64,000 nucleotides of DNA from Myxacorys almedinensis A (GTDB lineage Bacteria; Cyanobacteriota; Cyanobacteriia; Leptolyngbyales; Leptolyngbyaceae), in the NCBI RefSeq assembly GCF_010091945.1, contig NZ_WVIE01000013.1:62001-126000 (forward strand), given 5' to 3'. The notes under the pieces were generated by a model. The model was not told the DNA's origin and did not search any database. It saw nothing but the letters and a program-made list of their open reading frames with translations. This document shows positions 8,852 to 17,452 of this stretch, piece after piece. How positions within the stretch are numbered: the first letter of the stretch is position 1; every line of letters starts with the position of its first letter. Made by a program: the position numbers and the translations under genes.

Positions 8852-9033
8852 CTTTAGAGTCCTCACAGGGTTTGGATAAGGTTGGATGTCATTACTGTGC
8901 CATTGAATCATTGCGATCGTGTTTTTGGTTACATTTTTCGCAACTTCTAACGTGCAACGATTCCCAAGCGGGTTGACCGAACACCGTATGATACAAAACG
9001 GTTACTAGATTGCTATCTGTGCAGGATATGAAA

Positions 9034-9687
9034 ATGCAACGCTTCCAATCTCAATTTTTAGTCGTTTGGTTGAGTGTAATGGCGTGGGGTTTGGCAGAGC
9101 CGATCGCAACGTTCCCATCTCGGTCTCCTGCGGCTGCACAGCTATTTAACAGCGCCATCGATCAACTCCCCCCAGAGCAACGAGTAACGCTGAGGAGTGG
9201 GCAGCCGTTGGTGACGGGTGAGAAGGGTCGATATACGGCAAGGGTGCTGATTCCGACCTCATCTGATATTGCCTGGTCGGTGCTGACTGACTACGGCAAC
9301 CTTTCTAAATTCATGCCGAACGTCACATCGAGCAAAATTTTATCGGCAAACGGAAACCAGAAAGTTGTAGAGCAGGTGGATACTCGCCAGGTGTTTTTCC
9401 TGAGCGTCACCTCTCGCATCCGGTCTGCCATTACCGAGAAGGCAAAGAGCCGGATTGACTTCCGCCAAGTCGAGGGCGATCTTCAAAGCCTGCAAGGGTA
9501 CTGGAAAATTGAAGCGATCGCACCCTACGCAGGCGCAAAGCCGACTCAGGTTCTCATTACTCAAGTGGTCGAAGCCCAACCCAACGCCTCAACGCCCAAA
9601 GGAATTTTCTACGGCATTTTCAAAGAGTCTCTCGGAGAAGCCATGAGTGCGATCGAGCGAGAAGCCCTCCGTCGGGGTCGCTCATAA
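9034..9687 (+). CDS. START/SRPBCC-fold (cyclase-like) secreted protein
   Basis: ATG at 9034 has AGGA 7 bases upstream and opens a signal peptide (FLVVWLSVMAWGLAEPIA); a TTG at 9010 and an ATG at 9028 are other options. Residues about 60-210 read like a polyketide-cyclase/START ligand-binding fold: ARVLIPTSSDIAWSVLTDYG, LSKFMPNVTSSKIL, and a long C-terminal helix (ESLGEAMSAIEREALRRGR). These proteins bind hydrophobic ligands. Cyanobacterial genomes carry several of these of unknown function. Confidence 0.75.
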   Translation: MQRFQSQFLVVWLSVMAWGLAEPIATFPSRSPAAAQLFNSAIDQLPPEQRVTLRSGQPLVTGEKGRYTARVLIPTSSDIAWSVLTDYGNLSKFMPNVTSSKILSANGNQKVVEQVDTRQVFFLSVTSRIRSAITEKAKSRIDFRQVEGDLQSLQGYWKIEAIAPYAGAKPTQVLITQVVEAQPNASTPKGIFYGIFKESLGEAMSAIEREALRRGRS

Positions 9688-9785
9688 GGGACGAGCACAA
9701 CATTTGCAACGGCAACTTTCAACGATAAATTCAAGCGACCTATTCTTTCGCGGGTATCCTGGAAGCGCTGTGTCTAACATTACCT

Positions 9786-12200
9786 ATGTCAGCGTTTCCC
9801 GATCCGGCGTTTGATGCCTCTGCTTTGGAGATAGGTCTCAACGCCATCAAGCAGAAGAACGATCAAGCCGCGATCGCAGCCCTAGAGCAATACTTAGCTT
9901 CTAATGTTGCAGATGGCACTCCCAATGCCATAAAAGCTCAGATGGGGCTAGTGGTGGTGTATGCTCGCTGCGATCGCCAGAAAGATGCGATCGCGCTGTG
10001 CCACCGTCTAGGTCACAGCCAAAACCGCAAGGTGCAAAGTTGGGCAGCCCAGATGCTGAACGACCTCAGCCCTAAAACAATCGACAAAACCACTGACACT
10101 GAAACCGGGTTTACTCCTCTAGACTCTGTTTCCCCATCTCCCCGTCGCTCCTTCCGCCTTTCTTCGCCATCGTCTCCCGATCTGGCTTGCCCCCCATCGT
10201 CTAGTCTGTCGGAAACGGGTTCTGTCACCGAACCGCCCCTAGTCATGCCTCCCGACAATTTTTCCCCTGCCACCGCCGATCTCAACCCTTCTTCGTCTCG
10301 CCGCCGATCGGAGCATTCCCTTGCCGCCTCGCCCAGTGATCCTCCAGCCTCAGATTGGCGCAATGCTGGACGTGCCCAACGCTGGCAGCCTCTGAGCAAG
10401 CTCAATCCTGCTCGGTTGCAATGGGCAGAAATGGGTACGATCGCGGCTCTGCTGTTCCTGATTTGCGGCTTGTTTGCGTCGCTCAGTGCGGTTCAAGTCT
10501 TCTGGCTGCGCTTTGCCACAAAATATCTTAAGTGGTCTGCTTTCATTCCGTCGATCAGCGCGCCGTTTGGGTGGGTGGCTTTGGGACTCGTGGGACTGTT
10601 CATCGCGTCTCCGTGGATTTTAGAAGCGTTGTTGCACACGTTCTACGGCATGCGATCGCTGTCAACATTTTCTCTAGCCCAATCCAGCGCTGAAGCTCAC
10701 CGATTACTGTCTCGCGTGTGTCAACAGCAGCAGATTCCCCTGCCAAACCTGCGCCTTTTGCCGACCTCAGCGCCTTTAGCGTTTACCTACGGTTGTCATC
10801 CTAAACTGGCGCGCATTGTTGTCAGCCAGGGCTTGCTCGACCAGCTAGAAGACGATGAAATCGCCGCAATTTACGCCGGGGAACTTGCCCATATAACTAA
10901 CTGGAGTTTCTCGTTTTTGTCGCTGGTTGCGGTTGCGATCGGGCTGCCCTACATGCTGTATTGGCAATCAGCACGGTTGAGCGATTGGATGCACGATCGC
11001 GCGATCGCACGCCGGAATACGTATCCGTGGATCGCCCTGCCGTTGACGATCGCAGCAACCACCGTCGCGATCGCATCTGTCCTCAGCTACGGCATTTTCC
11101 GAGGGTTGCGCTGGTCAGGATTGTGGCTTTCTAAAGAACGGACTCGCTACAGCGATCGCGCTGCCTGCACTCTGACGGGCAACCCTAATGGACTGGCGCG
11201 GGCACTGCTGAAAAGCGCGATCGCTACCCATCAGACGATCCGCCACGAGCAGAAAACAAATTACTGGCTCGAAGGCTTGGAACTATTGGCTCCTGTAGGC
11301 TATCGCACGGCTTTGCACGTTGGCAATCTCTGGGAGCAGGGTTCGCAACGGGTGCCAGCGCCATGGTCTAGAGCGTCGTTGCTGTGCTGGGATCAGATGA
11401 ATCTTGATCGCCATTGGTTGGTGCTAAACAACTCTCATCCGCTGATGGGGGAGCGCTTGCGGCAGTTGATGGAGTACGCTCGATTGTGGCAGCTAGAACC
11501 CGAAGTCGAGCTTGAATTAGCTTCTGCATCGATCGGAAAACGTGGCTCGGCAGGAAAACGGCGAGTTTGGCTGCAAGGTGCGCCCCTAGGCGGAGCCGCA
11601 ATTGGGTCTGCGATCGCACTGCTGCTTTGGCTGATCGCCCATGCCACCTATCGGTTAGGGCATCAACACCTCAACTGGCTAGCCACAGACTACACGCTGT
11701 TCTTTGGCTTTGCTCTGATGGGGTTTGGCATCGGCACAATTCTACGATTCAACTCATTTTTTCCAGACCTTCAACGGCTTCAAAATCAATCGATCTCTAG
11801 CTCAAAACCGTCATCTTTATTAGATTTGATGGCGCTGCCCGACGCGGTTCCCACAGATAGCTATTTTATCCAGTGGGAAGGAACCCTGCTCGGACGCCCC
11901 GGAACAGGAAATTGGCTCGGTCAAGATTTAATGTTACACACCGCTCAGGGTTTGATTCCGCTTCACTACACGGCTCAACTCGGCGCGATCGCAGCGCTAT
12001 TTCCCCAGCCGACTCGTCCTCAAGATTTGGTGCAGCAATCCGTCGTCATCACTGGTTGGTTTCGTCGGGGTGCAACGCCTTGGGTTGATGTAGACACGAT
12101 CCAGACCTCTAAGGGGCGGAAGTGTCGAAGTGGTCATCAGGTGGGGTCTGCGGTTTTAGCTGCGATCGCAACTCTGCTCGGCATTCTGATTATTTTGTAG
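9786..12200 (+). CDS. M48-like membrane protein with degenerate zinc site (predicted pseudoprotease)
   Basis: 804 aa. Residues 10-95 form helical TPR-like pairs (LEIGLNAIKQKNDQAAIAAL). A Ser/Pro-rich linker spans about 105-195. Hydrophobic segments lie near 215-240, 258-283, 375-395, 415-437, 605-625, 640-665 and at the C-terminus. The M48/HtpX-like core includes LRLLPTSAPLAFTYGCHP, VVSQGLLDQLEDDEIAAI and a late NNSHPLMGERLRQL block. The expected HExxH helix reads GELAH (residues 365-369), so the first His is Gly, and the third ligand region, normally RxREFxAD, reads ERTRYSDRAA with no Glu at the ligand position. Two of three zinc ligands are therefore missing. A non-proteolytic scaffolding role is inferred. 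Confidence 0.75.
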   Translation: MSAFPDPAFDASALEIGLNAIKQKNDQAAIAALEQYLASNVADGTPNAIKAQMGLVVVYARCDRQKDAIALCHRLGHSQNRKVQSWAAQMLNDLSPKTIDKTTDTETGFTPLDSVSPSPRRSFRLSSPSSPDLACPPSSSLSETGSVTEPPLVMPPDNFSPATADLNPSSSRRRSEHSLAASPSDPPASDWRNAGRAQRWQPLSKLNPARLQWAEMGTIAALLFLICGLFASLSAVQVFWLRFATKYLKWSAFIPSISAPFGWVALGLVGLFIASPWILEALLHTFYGMRSLSTFSLAQSSAEAHRLLSRVCQQQQIPLPNLRLLPTSAPLAFTYGCHPKLARIVVSQGLLDQLEDDEIAAIYAGELAHITNWSFSFLSLVAVAIGLPYMLYWQSARLSDWMHDRAIARRNTYPWIALPLTIAATTVAIASVLSYGIFRGLRWSGLWLSKERTRYSDRAACTLTGNPNGLARALLKSAIATHQTIRHEQKTNYWLEGLELLAPVGYRTALHVGNLWEQGSQRVPAPWSRASLLCWDQMNLDRHWLVLNNSHPLMGERLRQLMEYARLWQLEPEVELELASASIGKRGSAGKRRVWLQGAPLGGAAIGSAIALLLWLIAHATYRLGHQHLNWLATDYTLFFGFALMGFGIGTILRFNSFFPDLQRLQNQSISSSKPSSLLDLMALPDAVPTDSYFIQWEGTLLGRPGTGNWLGQDLMLHTAQGLIPLHYTAQLGAIAALFPQPTRPQDLVQQSVVITGWFRRGATPWVDVDTIQTSKGRKCRSGHQVGSAVLAAIATLLGILIIL

Positions 12201-12837
12201 TCAGAATCTTGAGATCGCCCCAACCCATCGTTACAACTTTGTGAAGAATAGTTGCGCTTTCTTTGATAAAAACGTAATATTTCTTTACAGAAGTCTGATA
12301 CTTTGGGACATGGCTCAGGTTAGTCCTCTGCGATTTAATTCGCTTACATGGTCTCGATATCAAGACACTTGGTATCAGAATCTTCTCCCAACACAGCAAA
12401 TCAGCCAGTCGTTTTCTAGCGGCTGGCTTTTCTGCGATCGCAATCTTGCGGAATTTGGCAACGGCGGATGCTGTGGGGTTGTGTCTTGTCCCAATCGCAC
12501 CATGTGGGTTAACTATCTGTAACAGTTGAAATCTATCCCAAGGCTGCTTTATTCACACATGATGCAATCCGAGTTAGAAACTCTGCTTTGAGGTGGAAAT
12601 CCGATGCTAAAGCTACTGCGGGGTGGGTGAGCATGATACCTTTAGAAGTGGCATGAATATCCTGGGGACGCAACCTGCATGGGAGTGCAGAGGGCAATCC
12701 TCCAGTAGTGACCAAACACTCAGGTAGTCTCGCTCGATACTATTTCCGGTTTCTGACAAAATCTTTGGGAGATAGTGACCAAGCGATTTATTCAATCGAC
12801 TATGTGTGCTGTTGTGGTTGGCGAGAGGAGGAATTTC
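12201..12837. other. Long spacer between the M48-like gene and the RRM operon
   Basis: About 640 bases. A candidate terminator lies at 12403-12433. The frame starting at ATG 12310 is open to 12522, but I recognise nothing in it and it runs through that hairpin, so I do not call it. Around 12680-12698 CTGCATGGGAGTGCAG can form a small hairpin. The right part is probably promoter and leader of the RNA-binding protein gene. Confidence 0.4.
12403..12433 (+). terminator. Possible intrinsic terminator
   Basis: AGCCAG at 12403-12408 pairs with CTGGCT at 12423-12428, and TTTT follows. Short stem and large loop make this weak. Confidence 0.35.
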
Positions 12838-12987
12838 GTGATTACGAGGTCTACCAAGTCTATCCTCAGCCAACAGCAAGGAAGTGTTATTAGCCAACGC
12901 GGCTCATTGGGTCGGCGCAGTGTATTAGGATCAATGTCTGGAGGTGTTGCGTATGTCAGTTCGTTTATATGTAGGCAATCTGCCTGA
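12838..12987 (+). CDS. Possible upstream ORF overlapping the RRM gene
   Basis: A GTG at 12838 has a near-perfect Shine-Dalgarno (AGGAGG at 12826-12831, 6-base spacer) and opens 49 codons rich in Ser, Gln, Gly and Arg (SILSQQQGSVISQRGSLGRR). It ends at 12987, 35 bases inside the RRM gene that starts at 12953 in another frame. No family is recognised. It could be a regulatory leader ORF, or the ribosome site could be chance. Confidence 0.3.
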   Translation: MITRSTKSILSQQQGSVISQRGSLGRRSVLGSMSGGVAYVSSFICRQSA

Positions 12988-13426
12988 AGATCTCAGCAAA
13001 CAAGAATTAGAAACAGTATTTGCCGATGCCGGTGAGGGTGTAACCGCGAAGATTATTACCGATCGCAAGACGGGCAAATGTCGCGGATTTGGGTTTGTCA
13101 CCGTCAAGAGCGATGAGCAAGCCGATGAAGTGATTGAGAAATATAACGGCATGACAGTGAAGGAAAACGCCATCAAAATTGAGAAGGCGTTGCCCCGTGC
13201 CAAAGGTGAAGCTGAAGGCGGCTCTCCTGCTGGAAGCGCAGCGGTTACTAGTGGTGCAGCCCCTAGCGGTAAGCGCAAGAGTGCAGGTGCTGCTACTAAT
13301 AGCGGCAACAAGTCTCGCCGTTCTGGTGGTGCTCCCGATTCCGATTCGGTGCAGCCTGATCCCCGTTGGGCACAAGATCTTGAGAAGCTGAAGCAGCTTT
13401 TAGCCGCTCAAACCAGCAATTCTTAA
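12953..13426 (+). CDS. RRM-type cyanobacterial RNA-binding protein
   Basis: 157 aa from the ATG at 12953, which has GGAGG 8 bases upstream. One RNA recognition motif spans residues 1-80: RNP2 LYVGNL, RNP1 RGFGFVTV. It is followed by a Ser/Gly/Ala/Lys-rich linker and a short C-terminal helix (DPRWAQDLEKLKQLLAAQ). Cyanobacterial Rbp proteins bind RNA and are often cold-induced with regulation through the 5' leader; a long leader is present here. A strong terminator follows at 13494. Confidence 0.9.
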   Translation: MSVRLYVGNLPEDLSKQELETVFADAGEGVTAKIITDRKTGKCRGFGFVTVKSDEQADEVIEKYNGMTVKENAIKIEKALPRAKGEAEGGSPAGSAAVTSGAAPSGKRKSAGAATNSGNKSRRSGGAPDSDSVQPDPRWAQDLEKLKQLLAAQTSNS

Positions 13427-13493
13427 CGAGTAGTTTTTACTCCGATCGCTCATGCTTGCGTAATCTGTCGCGCAGGTTTTGAGTCTTAATTTC

Positions 13494-13556
13494 AAACACC
13501 TACTGACCATAGGGATGAGCGTTTCATCTTTGAGGTCAGCAGGTGTTTATTTTTTG
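13494..13556 (+). terminator. Intrinsic terminator of the RRM gene
   Basis: AAACACCT-A-CTGACC (13494-13508) pairs with GGTCAG-C-AGGTGTTT (13534-13548), one mismatch, followed by ATTTTTTG. Confidence 0.8.
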
Positions 13557-13637
13557 CCTAAATTTTGTGGAAACTGTTGAACTATGGTGCTTGCCAAAAG
13601 GGCATTCTAACGCATACAGGTCTACTCGATACAGGCA

Positions 13638-14987
13638 ATGAAACGGCTAAATCAAGAAGCTTTTGACATTCTTCAGAGCGAAGTTCAGGTCTATGGAGAG
13701 CGCGATTTGGTATGGAAAGTTCAGCGAGAAATGGTACTTCGACGCTTGAAAAAGTTGACCCTTCAAGAGGGCATTCCTCTTTCTTATGCTGACATTCAGG
13801 AGGCGATCGTTGATCTACTCCCTGACTTCAAAGACAAAGCGCTTCGCTCTGCCGCGATCGCCAATCGTCCGCCTTCTCCGCGTGGGACAGGAATGAAGTT
13901 TGGCATCCCGTTTAAGGCACGATTGGCATTGATGGCGTTTGGCACAGCGATGGGTGGAGTCTTCATCGCTAATTTACCCTTTGCTTGGATTCGGTTACCG
14001 GTTGCCCAAGCGGCTCCTGTGCTCCTGACCCCAAGCTACATGAGTATGGATTATCACTACCGCCGCGCGATCGCATTGGTTGAGCAAGCCGATCAATTGG
14101 TCAATCAATCCACTGCGTTTGAAGATTTGGAGGTGGGCAGCAGCAAAGCGAAAGAGGCTCAACAGCATTTAGATGCTTTGCCCGTCTGGTTTCTGGGAAG
14201 CTATCCCACTGCCTATTGTCAGTGGTCTAACTGCTATTGGCGGTTCACCTACGATGAATTTCAGACGGCTCGCCAAGAGGTGGCTCGCATGGAGGCAAAG
14301 CTGTTTCAAGAACACAATGCTCATGCCAAGTTAGTTAAGGCAGATCAGGTCTTAGCAGACTCTATGCAAGCTATGCAGGCAGCGAAAGGCTCAGCGAAAC
14401 GCAAAGCCAGTGCCGAGTGGCAAGGCGCGCTCGATCGCCTCGAACACATTCCGTCTCAAACGTTAGCAGGTCGAATTGCTGAAAAAAAATTGGTAGCGGC
14501 AAAGCGAGACTTTGAGCAAATAACCGGGTCAGAAGCCGCCCACACCCTCTCAGCAAATCTGATTGGCGCAGCAAAGCAATTTGCAACTGCTGCTCAGCAC
14601 CCCGACCAAAAACCGCCCCATGATGCCTATCAACTTCGAGCGATTGAGGGGTTGTGGAACGATGCGATCGCACGGCTTGACAAAATTTCTGAACGCGATG
14701 CCGATTATCCTGAAGCTCAAAAATTATTGGTGACGTACAAAAAAGCATTAGCGAATGCCAAAATCCAACTTCAAACCGAAGCAGACTCTGCTCATGCCTA
14801 CGCTCAGGCTCAACAGCTAACCCAGCAATTGATGACAAGCATGGAGAACCCGTTTACGACCGATCGCGCTCAAATTTCCAGTCGATTGCAGAAAATTATT
14901 CAGGAACTTGAAAAAGTAAAACAAGGCACAACAACTTACGCTGAGGCACAACTGCTGATGGAATCTGCCCAAAAACGACTGCATTAG
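13638..14987 (+). CDS. Conserved-looking cyanobacterial protein, single membrane anchor and long helical domain
   Basis: 449 aa, not assigned to a named family. Residues 1-75 are charged and helical (VQREMVLRRLKKLTLQEG). One hydrophobic segment lies near 97-127 (LALMAFGTAMGGVFIANLPF). The rest is mainly long Ala/Gln/Glu-rich helices that look like repeated coiled-coil or spectrin-like bundles, with a Trp/Tyr/Cys-rich insert (WFLGSYPTAYCQWSNCYWRF). The architecture suggests a membrane-tethered structural protein facing the periplasm. Function unknown. Confidence 0.7.
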   Translation: MKRLNQEAFDILQSEVQVYGERDLVWKVQREMVLRRLKKLTLQEGIPLSYADIQEAIVDLLPDFKDKALRSAAIANRPPSPRGTGMKFGIPFKARLALMAFGTAMGGVFIANLPFAWIRLPVAQAAPVLLTPSYMSMDYHYRRAIALVEQADQLVNQSTAFEDLEVGSSKAKEAQQHLDALPVWFLGSYPTAYCQWSNCYWRFTYDEFQTARQEVARMEAKLFQEHNAHAKLVKADQVLADSMQAMQAAKGSAKRKASAEWQGALDRLEHIPSQTLAGRIAEKKLVAAKRDFEQITGSEAAHTLSANLIGAAKQFATAAQHPDQKPPHDAYQLRAIEGLWNDAIARLDKISERDADYPEAQKLLVTYKKALANAKIQLQTEADSAHAYAQAQQLTQQLMTSMENPFTTDRAQISSRLQKIIQELEKVKQGTTTYAEAQLLMESAQKRLH

Positions 14988-15041
14988 CAGACGCTAACCG
15001 CCTAAAATGCTAGGTAACAACGCGTGATGCATGAGGTAGCT

Positions 15042-15257
15042 ATGGCAGTTAAAAAAGGCGATATGGTGCGAGTGGTGCGAGAAAAGCTAGAAAATAGTCT
15101 AGAAGCAAAAGCCAGCGATCCTCTGTTTCCGTCCTACATTTTCGAGACCCAAGGCGAAGTGATCGACACCAAAGGCGACTATGCCTTCGTCAAGTTTGGA
15201 ATTGTGCCTACACCCAACATTTGGCTCAAACTCGATCAACTCGAACCCTTTAAATAA
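15042..15257 (+). CDS. ndhO: NAD(P)H-quinone oxidoreductase subunit O
   Basis: 71 aa from the ATG at 15042 (GAGGTAG just upstream; a more distal ATG at 15024 is unlikely). [37 protein letters not shown] and [19 protein letters not shown] are the NdhO signature. NdhO is a small SH3-like subunit of the cyanobacterial and chloroplast NDH-1 complex at the thylakoid membrane, involved in cyclic electron flow and respiration. Confidence 0.95.
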   Translation: MAVKKGDMVRVVREKLENSLEAKASDPLFPSYIFETQGEVIDTKGDYAFVKFGIVPTPNIWLKLDQLEPFK

Positions 15258-15433
15258 CAGTTGAGGACATGCTTGAGGGAGCGTGCGATCGCACTTAGGG
15301 GCAATCATGTTGTCAATCGCTTACAGGTTCAACCAATCGTTAAATTACCCCCGTTGAAACGTTCGCCCCCCGCAGTCAGACGGTAAACTTTTTGGCTAAA
15401 CCCTTAAATTTCGTGAGGTAGGAGCAGTCGAAA

Positions 15434-16414
15434 ATGCTCCCGCTTTGCACACTCAATATTATGGCGTCTTGTACTCAAGTCCGAGTGTCAGTGATTGGTG
15501 CAGGCAATGTTGGCAGTTCTCTTGCTCAACGCCTCGCCGAAAAAGATTTAGCCGATGTTGTCTTGCTCGATGTGCTGAGCGGTCGTCCTCAAGGGCTAGC
15601 GCTGGATCTGATGGAAGCGCGAGGGGTCGAACGGCACAATCGAGAGATTATTGGCACCACAGATTACGCAGACACTGCTAATTCGAGCGTTGTGGTGATT
15701 ACCGCCGGAGTGCCTCGCAAACCGGGTATTAGCCGCGATGACTTGCTATTAACAAACGCCAAAATTGTTCGAGATACCGTAAAAGGTGCGATCGCCCACT
15801 CTCCCAATGCCGTTTTTATCATTGTGACCAATCCGTTGGATGTGATGACCTACCTTGCCTGGAAAACAAGTGGTCTTCCTACCCATCAAATCATGGGCAT
15901 GGCAGGCGTTCTCGATTCTGCCCGATTTCAAACCTTTATCGCCATGGAACTGAACATTTCCGCCTCAGACATCCACGCCACTGTTTTAGGGGGGCACGGC
16001 GATCTGATGGTTCCCTTGCCCCGTTATTCTACCGTTAGCGGCATTCCCATCACCGAACTCATGGATCAAGCCACCTGCGATCGCTTGATCCAGCGCACTC
16101 GTAACGGAGGTGCAGAAATTGTCGAACTGATGCAAACCGGAAGCGCCTTTTTTGCACCTGCATCGTCTGCGTCGCTCATGGTAGAAGCTATTCTTCACAA
16201 TCAGTCCCGGTTGCTGCCGGTTGCTGCCTATCTCCAAGGAGAATATGGGCTAGAGGATGTTTTCATTGGTGTTCCGTGTCGGATTGGCTGCCAGGGAATT
16301 GAGAGCATTCTAGAGATGAAGCTAACCGACTCAGAACGGGCTGCTCTCCACCGCTCGGCTCAGTCTGTGAGAGAAAACGTCGATCGCGCGATGAAATTGT
16401 TAGAAAACGCTTAA
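15434..16414 (+). CDS. mdh: Malate dehydrogenase, LDH-like type
   Basis: 326 aa. The ATG at 15434 has GGTAGGAG about 9 bases upstream; the conserved part starts near residue 15. NAD-binding Rossmann motif VSVIGAGNVGSSLAQRLA; substrate-binding arginines in AGVPRKPGISRDDLL; VTNPLDVMTYLAW; catalytic His in VLGGHGDLMVPLPR; and RNGGAEIVELM. The PRKPGxSR loop favours malate over lactate. It interconverts malate and oxaloacetate in the cytosol. Confidence 0.93.
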   Translation: MLPLCTLNIMASCTQVRVSVIGAGNVGSSLAQRLAEKDLADVVLLDVLSGRPQGLALDLMEARGVERHNREIIGTTDYADTANSSVVVITAGVPRKPGISRDDLLLTNAKIVRDTVKGAIAHSPNAVFIIVTNPLDVMTYLAWKTSGLPTHQIMGMAGVLDSARFQTFIAMELNISASDIHATVLGGHGDLMVPLPRYSTVSGIPITELMDQATCDRLIQRTRNGGAEIVELMQTGSAFFAPASSASLMVEAILHNQSRLLPVAAYLQGEYGLEDVFIGVPCRIGCQGIESILEMKLTDSERAALHRSAQSVRENVDRAMKLLENA

Positions 16415-16518
16415 AAACACTCCCCAATTGTTCTCCAAGCCGTCTCTTAAGAAAGAGTCGCAACGCAGCGCAACACGGCACACTAGGCTCATGAAGACTC
16501 TTAACAGCGCACTCAGCC

Positions 16519-17196
16519 ATGAGAAAACGGTGGATCGGTGGTCTGATCAGCTTATTAGGCATCACAACGGTAGGGTATGCTTATTCTCTCGTTGCTGCTA
16601 CTCCAGAACAGGTACTGCTTCGCCCGTTTGCCTGCCCTGACCAACCCGATGTCGCGGCAAAGAATTTTCAAGTGCTGAGCGTCCGCAAGTGGGACAAGGG
16701 CGTTGTCGCGCTCTACCGAGGAGCCTGCCCTGCCCACACCAAGAGGCTTTCCAACGATCCAAACCGGGAAAAATTGGTGTTGAGTTACCGTGTGGTCAAG
16801 CGAACAGGTCGGGAATGGCACGCGATCGGTAGCGGCAATCATCACAGCACTGGCTCTCGATCGGCTTCAAAATTCATTGACTATGGCGTGGGTAAGACCT
16901 CAGAAAATCCTAAACACTCGCCAGACCTCCGCAGGGCAAATCAGTACGCGGTGTTCTTTGGAGAGGTCATTTCGCCTATGGTTTCTGCCGTTGAGGTGAC
17001 TTTCAACAACGGCAAGATTTTGCGAGATAGCAGTACCGATGGCTTGTTTTTACTGGTGTCGTCAGGTGCATCACGAGTGTGCGATGTGCGCGTTCTAGGG
17101 GCTGATAATCAAATTTTGCAGCGCGATGAAATTGCACCTCCCACTGCCCAAATTTCCCAAAGCAACACCTGCCAGCCGATCTCTGGACGGTTGTGA
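16519..17196 (+). CDS. Secreted protein of unknown function
   Basis: 225 aa with an N-terminal hydrophobic segment (RWIGGLISLLGITTVGYAYS). The rest is soluble with four Cys that could pair (PFACPDQPD, YRGACPAH, SRVCDVRV, SNTCQPIS). No family is recognised. It lies about 105 bases after mdh on the same strand and is convergent with the kinase gene. Confidence 0.65.
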   Translation: MRKRWIGGLISLLGITTVGYAYSLVAATPEQVLLRPFACPDQPDVAAKNFQVLSVRKWDKGVVALYRGACPAHTKRLSNDPNREKLVLSYRVVKRTGREWHAIGSGNHHSTGSRSASKFIDYGVGKTSENPKHSPDLRRANQYAVFFGEVISPMVSAVEVTFNNGKILRDSSTDGLFLLVSSGASRVCDVRVLGADNQILQRDEIAPPTAQISQSNTCQPISGRL

Positions 17197-17327
17197 GAGT
17201 TCTGACTATGGGGCGACCTAAAATCTGTCGTTATTGCTTTGGAACGCTACTAAGAGGCATCGATTTGTAGATATCGCACTTATTGCAGAGCCAGGGATGG
17301 CAAAAAGTTGACTGAGCGATCGCGCTG

Positions 17328-17452
17328 TCAATCGACCTCCACCCCCTCAAACCTTGGCTCCACACTAGACCGTTTGATGACTTTGAGCATTTGCTTAACG
17401 GTCGCTTGAGGGATACCAAAGCGGCGCTTAAAGTAGGCATCAGACCTACCTA
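17328..17452 (-). pseudogene. Orphan C-terminal-like open frame downstream of the kinase
   Basis: Directly after the kinase stop, another frame on the same strand reads GRSDAYFKRRFGIPQATVKQ, then MLKVIKRSSVEP and ends at TGA 17328-17330. It has no start of its own and enters the kinase gene out of frame. It looks protein-like (basic helix-turn-helix flavour), so it may be a relic of a broken gene. Chance cannot be excluded. Confidence 0.25.

Noticed and set aside
12241-12522. 93-codon frame after the M48-like gene
   Set aside because: Unrecognised composition and it runs through a likely terminator hairpin.
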